From: Chrysochromulina tobinii
Taxonomy: Eukaryota; Haptophyta; Prymnesiales; Chrysochromulinaceae
Assembly: GCA_001275005.1 (NCBI GenBank)
Contig: JWZX01001997.1
Location: 1-10,442, forward strand
Length of the DNA: 10,442 bases
Reading direction: 5' to 3'
The translations under genes were made by a program, and so were the position numbers. The notes below the pieces were generated by a model. That model saw only the letters and a program-made list of their open reading frames with translations. It had not been told where the DNA came from and ran no database searches. Positions 5,299-10,442 of this stretch are shown here, in pieces (the stretch's first letter is position 1; each line of letters starts with the position of its first letter).

Positions 5299-8200
5299 AT
5301 GTCCGATGTTGATGGCGGTGTTCCCGAGTGCGCCAGCTCCGACTCCGGCGAGGAGGACGACGACTCGCTTGGATGGAATTTCGACAATGACATCAGTGAA
5401 TTTTGGGGGACGTATGATGCAACACAAAATGAAGAGGTTCTTGCAGCAAGCGACCAGCAGGGATCTGGCTGCTTGGCATTTGCGCATCAAGGTCACGACG
5501 AATCGCCAAAGAAAACCTCAACTCGCACGCCTGCAGTGTCGTCCATCCTTTCACCTCAAGTGCGCAGCACCATCCCGACAAAACGCAAAACGATCTGGCG
5601 ATGGGTCGAGGATGGTGCTGCGGCCGGTAACATTGCCGAAGAATTTCAAAGCATCTCTCAGCTTCACGCAGACATGGACAGATCTTGGGTCGACATTCTG
5701 CCGTTCATGCGACGCGTTTCTGTCCTTGAACAGTCCGCGGCTCCGGTGGACACTGCCTCCTCGGCAGCTGCTGGTTCCAATCAGCCTTCTGGCGGAGACA
5801 GGTCGGGTGGCCAAACACGCGACGACACATTGCCAAATGGTCCTCCAGCATCAGGCACCGCGGAGCAGCCAGAGTCCTCCAAGAAGAAGGCTCGTCACTG
5901 CGAGCACCGTATTGGGCACGTTCCCACGTTGGCGGAGGGTTCCAAGATGGGGTTCATGATGATGGCGAAAACTGTGGAAGACCTCGAGCAGCTCATGCGT
6001 TCCCATCAACACCGCCAAGGGACTTGCTGTGTCTTGTGGGGCGGTGATAGGGTGCGCGGCAAAGGGCTTGATCAAAGGACAACATCTGCTAAATGGCTGT
6101 GCAAGTTAGATGTCATGCAGTTCGCACAATCCTTGCACTCTGCAGAGTCTGGTCGTGCAGAGTCTCTTTGCCAACAGGCCATGAGGGGCAAAGACGCATT
6201 CGCCAACTTTATGCAATTTCTTCAACGGAACCCCACCACGACCTGCGGGTTCATCTTCCAGGCCCAACTCATCACCGCTGAACAGCGCAAAAAATTCTCG
6301 TACCGGGATACTCAGGCAGCAAAAGAAGTGACTGCGTGGCTCACATCAAATTCAGACCGGGTGGAAGGGCATTCGTCGCACAAGCATCGGCTGATGACTC
6401 TCGCTGCAGGTGGTCCCCCCTTTGTAGACCAATGGCCATACGACGGCTACAGTGGAGACCTAGGGTCAGACGACAAGAGAGCTTTCGTTACGATGTACGC
6501 ACCACATCGGTGCTTTCATCCTCAACCCGATGTGGTTGACGACTCTGGTGGAGATTTTGCGTCTGTATCCGAGTCTGCTGGTCACTCTCTGTCTTCCGCA
6601 ACCGCTTTACAGGAGCACATGAAGAGGAAGACCAACTGCGGCGCCGGGGCCAGGTCCATCGCCCATACAATGCAGCTTAAGGAGCCATCGAACTTGATGC
6701 AAAGTACAAGCGTTCCTGTGCTAGTCGACAAGCTTGCACTATACGGACACAGCAAACCGGGTGTAGCAAAACAGGTGCGACGTTATCTGGTTGGTGGCGG
6801 ACCGGTTGATGAGTTCGCACTCAACAACCTCCTTCAAGGGGCGATCGCACAAGCGCGGGATGACGGAGACTATGCAGAACTAATCGAGGCCACGGCTCAG
6901 GAAGTACGAGATCGGATGTATGAAATTGCAGAGGCTCGTTACAAGAACCAATGGAAACGTGCTTGCAACGGCCGCAAAGCAAAGATGCCTCCCTTCATTC
7001 CCAGTCCTGGAGACATGCCAGACGTGCGAGACGTCGATGAAAATGGCTCACACGATATCATATCTCCTTGGCTGGTGTCTAGTGCCAGGCTATGTCCGGA
7101 AGGGTATTGGGAATGGCGTGTTCTGCAAATTCACGGCCATCGACTGCGCGTTCGCGAAGCGTCGCGGCCAAGGTACATTCTACCTCGAGGCCATCTTGGG
7201 TGGTGATCGGTCCATTCACATTGCCTTCATCATGCAACTCCTGGCCACGGAGTGCGACTTCGGGGTTAACTTGCACCACGTTCACTCCAAGGCGGCTTAC
7301 GGAGATGCATTCAATTCTAAGGATTTCGTTTGTGGTACTGACGGTGGCATCTCTTTGATCAATGGAGTGGTCACCTATCGAGAGGATGCGCATCACATTC
7401 GTGATTATCGCCACCTCCTTCTGGACATCAAATCACATCGTGTACGGAAGATCATGGCTCAGATTCATGACCTGCCCCCAAGTCGCAAGGCCGACGTTGA
7501 AGAGATCCTTCGCGTCCTCGAGCGTGACGACAAAGACGCCTTCAACACCCTCACGCACGTACCGTTGCACAAGTGGTGTCGTGCCTTCATGCCTACAGGG
7601 GCTTACCATCATGGTAATAAGGTCACTTCCTGCGTCGAGGTTGCTGCAATGATGATCAAACCAGCACGCCTGCAGACGACGTTAGCCGCTGCGTTCATTG
7701 AAGTCAGGGCGTTCATTCGGATGCGGTGGATGCACATCTATCAGCTGTTGAGCCCGGTTGGTCGGCACGTGCCGGTGCGCATCGAAAAGATTGAGCGGGA
7801 ACAGATGGCAAGAGCGACGCAGAGAAATACGTACATTGACTTCAAATCAATGCCTGAACCCCTCACCGCGATGAAGATCTTCAGGGATCCGACGCTTCTG
7901 GATAACCCCATTAAGGTGATCTGTGATCGACGTGGGAGCATCCTCATACAGGAACGCGCCACCGATGATGTGAATCGGCGAGCTTGGGACTTCGTCACTG
8001 GCAATAAAGACCTTGTACTCCAATCTCACACCGTACGCTTGTCGTGCATAAAGGAAGAGAATTGGTTTGATCTCTGTTCCTGTGGACGCAATGGCACGGA
8101 AGTTCAGTTTTGCCCAGAGGTCACTTACGTCCTCGAAACGTTCGACCTTACCACAGTGATGCGGAAGTCGTGGACGAGTATACATACTTGCAAACAGCAA

Positions 8201-10442
8201 CTTGGTCCAACCGCGCCAAATGATCTCACCTACGAAGGGGTATCTGCAAAGATGCGCACCCTGACGCTCAAAAAGTTGACCCAACCTCGGATTCCAGACG
8301 CTCACAAAGGTGGTCGGCCTTCTGCATCTGCCGGGGATGATCGTGTGAAACCCATGGAAGAAGTGGTTCGAGACGCACCGCAGATGATGAAAGCAGCAGC
8401 TCAGCATTCCGGGAGCCACAACATTCCACGTGTCCCAAATCGAGCTCCGACGACAGTTCCATGGCCATCTGCCGCCAGAGTTGAACGGGATGCAACGGTC
8501 GAAAAAGGACTGGATGGGTCGAATCCACTTGGGTGGGTCCGTGCCTCTCCTTTTCAACAACCGGCAAAATCACGCAAGTCTGCCTCGGCTCACACCTCGG
8601 CTCACACCTCGGCTACACTAGGACCTTCTTCGAACAGCACTGACCATGCAAATTGTGTCCTCCCTTCTTCTTCAACACCTGGAGAACCTGGTGGCAGCAG
8701 TACAGCGCCAATGTCATTGGCACGTGCGTGTCAAAAGTCGGCTCTTGTCGGCCTCGTCACCCGTCAGGGTGGGATCTCAACTGGAACCGCAGCTTGCGCC
8801 CCACCTCCAATCTCAGTGGATGCCCCAGTTCCTGAATCAGCGCCCGTCATGGCTACCTGGCAAGATGCCATCAATTCGACTCAACCCAACGTTCCCGTCT
8901 CGTCAGGTGGTGCCTTAGGTTGCTCATCGGCTGGCGCAGCGTTGAGCACTCTGCCTCCCGCCTCGGCTGCCGCCTCAAAATGTACGTCTCCTGCCTTTGC
9001 TACCGCATCAGCTGCCGCATCAGTTACCGCTACTTTCCATATGCACGCCGAAGTTGAACAACATACTTTCCATATGCTCGGGAACACGGAGCCTGGTAAA
9101 ATGGCCATGATGTTGCCAGCCGTTCAGGTGGGTTCCTTAAACGACAACTATCCACAACTGGATGATGATGGTGATGCAGCCATGTCGGATGAAGCTGAGC
9201 AGGTCAGCTCCGGAGGAGTCCTGGTAGGAAGCTCTGGTGATGAACATGGTGGAGGTCAGTCTGTGGCCTTGGGTGCAGATTCGGGCAAGGCAGCAGTGGT
9301 GAATGGTAAGCATGACGTGCTTCCAAGCGAACGTGACGTTGACGAGCAGCTCAAGGTTCAAGGCGGCATGGGTGACGATGGCACACGACACACTCTTCAC
9401 AAGTGCATGCCAGTTGAGTACCTCAACGCACACGTTACCATCTCCTCTTCAAGAGTGACCCAGTCCGGAACTATCGTGCATGCTACTCATGTATACGAGC
9501 TCGCTTTCACGTGGGAGCAGACATACTTTGCCTTCATCTCTGACTTGTTAACGGCGATGCTAGACAGTGACTCGACTAGTGTCAAAGAGCTTGCTTCGCT
9601 CCCACGGGACGACTTCATGACCACCCTTCGGTGGGATGCATGCCGACCGATAACGCGAGCTCGTAGCACTCTCACTATGGCGGATGCCTTACAGCCCTTG
9701 GATGACAACCAGTTGGACATGATCCTGGAGGACCGCTGCTTTTTTGTCGAAATCAGGCGACCCTCAGGAATCCCTCCTTCTCAACGTTGCTCAGGAGATG
9801 AGTCCATGGGGGTCGCCAATCCTACACTCCCTAATGTTGCGGCAGCAACTCGTTTCTTCGAGAGTGACGATCTCGTCCTCGACGTGCTTCACAAAGGGAT
9901 GCCGTGGTATCTACCTGATAACGTCAGAGCACTTGTGGCGTTCTCCGCCACGTGCAAGGGAGCTCAGAGGATTGTTGCGCAACTCGCGAGCGGAGCCAAG
10001 CTGCATCTTCGTCACTTGCCTATTCCTTATTTTCCACTTCCCATGCCGCCTGCACAAGATGAGTTCTCCAAGCAGTGGAACCCGTCAGAGATGGATGAGT
10101 GGTTGCAGCCCTGGAATGGTGTCTTCCGGCGTGGGTTCAACGACCGGGATGTGTCGAACGGTAACATCCCATTATACGTTAATGATGTGGATCGTTTGCT
10201 CGAAGGAGGGTGGCTCAGCGACGAGGTCATCAATGGTTTCATGGTCCTCCTTTCCAACAGCGCGGATTTGGGCATCAGTGAGCGCCGCCCTTACTTCGCG
10301 CATACTAACTTCTGGTTGCATGCTAAAGATGGCTGGAAATATGTTGCGCGGAGGTTCAGGCTCATGAGAGGGGCGGAGGCCACAACACGGGCCGACGGCA
10401 GCATCAGGGCGGCAAGACTCCCAACCAAGATAAGTACATTCT
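5299..10442 (+). CDS. MULE transposase fused to an F-box-like region and a Ulp1/C48 protease, 3' partial
   Basis: The start is the ATG at 5299, with a purine at -3. The frame extends upstream only into the repeat array and has no earlier ATG. Residues are numbered with a 7024-7102 intron removed. Residues 16-22 are acidic (SGEEDDD), and SKKKAR at 194-199 may be a nuclear signal. C268, C316, H358, H361 and H363 could form a zinc-binding DNA-binding region of WRKY/GCM/FAR1 style (tentative). The transposase core has D589 (TAIDCAF), D655 (CGTDGG) and E754 (TSCVEVAAMM, where the family shows TSN-x-x-E). D-D spacing is 66, D-E spacing is 99, and a His cluster DAHHIRDYRH sits after the second D. 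A CSCG...CPE SWIM-like motif starts at residue 900. A Ser/Ala/Pro-rich linker runs from about 1060 to 1230. An F-box-like stretch at 1497-1536 precedes WLSDEVIN at 1612-1619, the opening of a Ulp1/C48 domain; its catalytic His-Asp-Cys would lie beyond the edge. Likely role: element transposition, with SUMO-directed proteolysis. Confidence 0.82.
7024..7102 (+). other. Frame change, candidate 79-bp GT-AG intron
   Basis: Before this stretch the first frame is clearly coding (up to PPFIPSPGDMPD at 7023). After it, the second frame carries the transposase core from GIGNGVFCKF at 7103. Removing 7024-7102 (GTGCGAG ... CCGGAAG) joins the two in phase 0. The donor resembles the GTGCGT donors of the LVIVD gene, and CTCAC at about 7047-7051 could serve as branch site. 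The acceptor has a poor pyrimidine tract. Other GT/AG pairs (for example 7004-7082) or a simple one-base indel explain it equally well in frame terms. Confidence 0.45.
7130..7720 (+). other. MULE DDE transposase core domain
   Basis: The catalytic acidic residues are at 7142-7144 (Asp), 7340-7342 (Asp) and 7637-7639 (Glu). Supporting landmarks are the GTFYLEAILGGD strand pattern after the first Asp, the CGTDGG loop at the second, HH and H at 7391-7396 and 7412-7414 where the family has C-x2-H, and HKW before the Glu segment. This order and spacing are characteristic of the Mutator superfamily. All three acidic residues are present. Confidence 0.8.
8075..8130 (+). other. Degenerate SWIM zinc finger
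   Basis: A CxCx(n)Cx(H) signature is expected after a MULE core. Here CSCG at 8075-8086 is followed by QFCPEVTYVL at 8105-8134, so the last ligand position is Glu (8117-8119) instead of His. The surrounding pattern (LSCIKEENWFDLCSCG) fits SWIM, and the spacing to the DDE core is typical. Metal binding may be lost or supplied by another residue. Confidence 0.6.
8560..9060 (+). other. Ser/Ala/Pro-rich linker with small internal repeats
   Basis: Low-complexity coding sequence. CTCGGCTCACAC-type 12-nt units recur at about 8584-8613 (SAHTSAHTSA), and an identical 14-nt TACTTTCCATATGC occurs at 9031-9044 and 9064-9077 with an 11-codon period. It separates the transposase half from the protease half and is probably a flexible tether. 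Confidence 0.7.
9866..9985 (+). other. F-box-like segment
   Basis: The encoded stretch reads DDLVLDVLHK, then LPDNVRALVAFSATCKGAQRIV. This follows the F-box logic of a helix with L-x-x-I/V-L, then R-x-L, then a vSxxCr-x-x-x motif. F-boxes bind Skp1 in SCF ubiquitin ligases. The leading LP-x-D/E is poorly placed and about 40 residues is a short match, so this is a suggestion only. Confidence 0.35.
10150..10442 (+). other. N-terminal part of a Ulp1/C48 cysteine protease domain
   Basis: WLSDEVINGFMVLL at 10211-10252 matches the W-L-N/S-D-E-x-I-N opening of Ulp1/SENP peptidases. It is followed by RRPYFAHTNFWLHAKDGWKYVARRF, where the family shows a hydrophobic F-N-x-F-x-Y segment and then Y-x-x-V-x-R-W. 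The catalytic triad comes later in the family and is cut off by the window edge, so activity cannot be judged. Confidence 0.72.

Larger units (their letters stand above)
4887..10442 (+). mobile_element. Mutator-like element (MULE) encoding a transposase-Ulp1 fusion, right end outside the window
   Basis: The element includes the two-orientation motif array at its left and a single large gene reading rightward with a MULE DDE core, a SWIM-like finger and a Ulp1-type protease start. The right terminus, any terminal inverted repeat and the target-site duplication (8-11 bp is usual for MULEs) are not visible, and the left terminus is only bracketed to about 4740-4890. The coding frame is open over more than 3.3 kb after one frame change, so the element looks young or still functional. 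Confidence 0.7.

Noticed and set aside
7024-7082. Alternative 59-bp intron with a TCTAG acceptor
   Set aside because: It looks better as a splice site, but it joins into the third frame, which stops at about 7358 and does not carry the DDE residues.
7847-8560. 237-codon minus-strand open frame
   Set aside because: It is antisense to the transposase-SWIM region, whose plus-strand frame carries conserved motifs. No recognisable domain on the minus strand.

Overview
The window looks like nuclear DNA of a single-celled or algal eukaryote. The evidence is short GC-rich introns with GT...AG ends, long spacers full of microsatellites and palindromic short repeats, a Golgi-type GT32 glycosyltransferase, and a Mutator-like (MULE) transposon with a Ulp1-type protease region. 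I cannot name the species. No rRNA, tRNA, CRISPR array or bacterial operon was seen.

Layout: (1) 3-229 is a cluster of about twelve palindromic 12-14 bp motifs of the form GTGGTYCAAACCAC. (2) 426-2471, minus strand, is a multi-exon gene built from tandem LVIVD-type beta-propeller repeats. Six exons of exactly 138 nt (46 codons, phase 0 at both ends) each encode one repeat. They are separated by 131-176 nt introns that are themselves repeats, and a degenerate seventh, 5' exon lies near 2196-2471. The 3' part of the gene lies beyond the left edge. (3) 2472-3392 is non-coding, with direct repeats, a (GAGT)n microsatellite and inverted motifs. (4) 3393-4724, minus strand, is a complete 443-codon GT32-family glycosyltransferase with the YGGVYMDLD signature. 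(5) 4887-5224 is a dense array of about twelve copies of a 12-mer (TAACCCGGACTT) in both orientations, including a perfect 31-bp inverted repeat. (6) 5299 to the right edge, plus strand, is one very large coding region of about 1690 codons in the window, still open at the end. It changes reading frame once near 7024-7102, probably at a small intron. In order it encodes an acidic N-terminus, a possible zinc-binding region, a MULE DDE transposase core, a degenerate SWIM zinc finger, a Ser/Ala/Pro-rich linker, an F-box-like stretch, and the start of a Ulp1/C48 SUMO-protease domain.

The most notable system is parts 5 and 6. I read them as the left part of an autonomous MULE whose transposase is fused to a Ulp1-like protease, preceded by an array of two-orientation short motifs that could be its subterminal transposase-binding and promoter region. 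MULE-Ulp1 associations are known in plants (Kaonashi and CUMULE types). The F-box-like segment between the transposase and the protease, and the palindromic 5' array, are the parts I do not recognise from described elements. The LVIVD gene is a clear case of repeat-protein growth by duplication of a whole exon+intron unit, with two intron subfamilies recording successive unequal exchanges.
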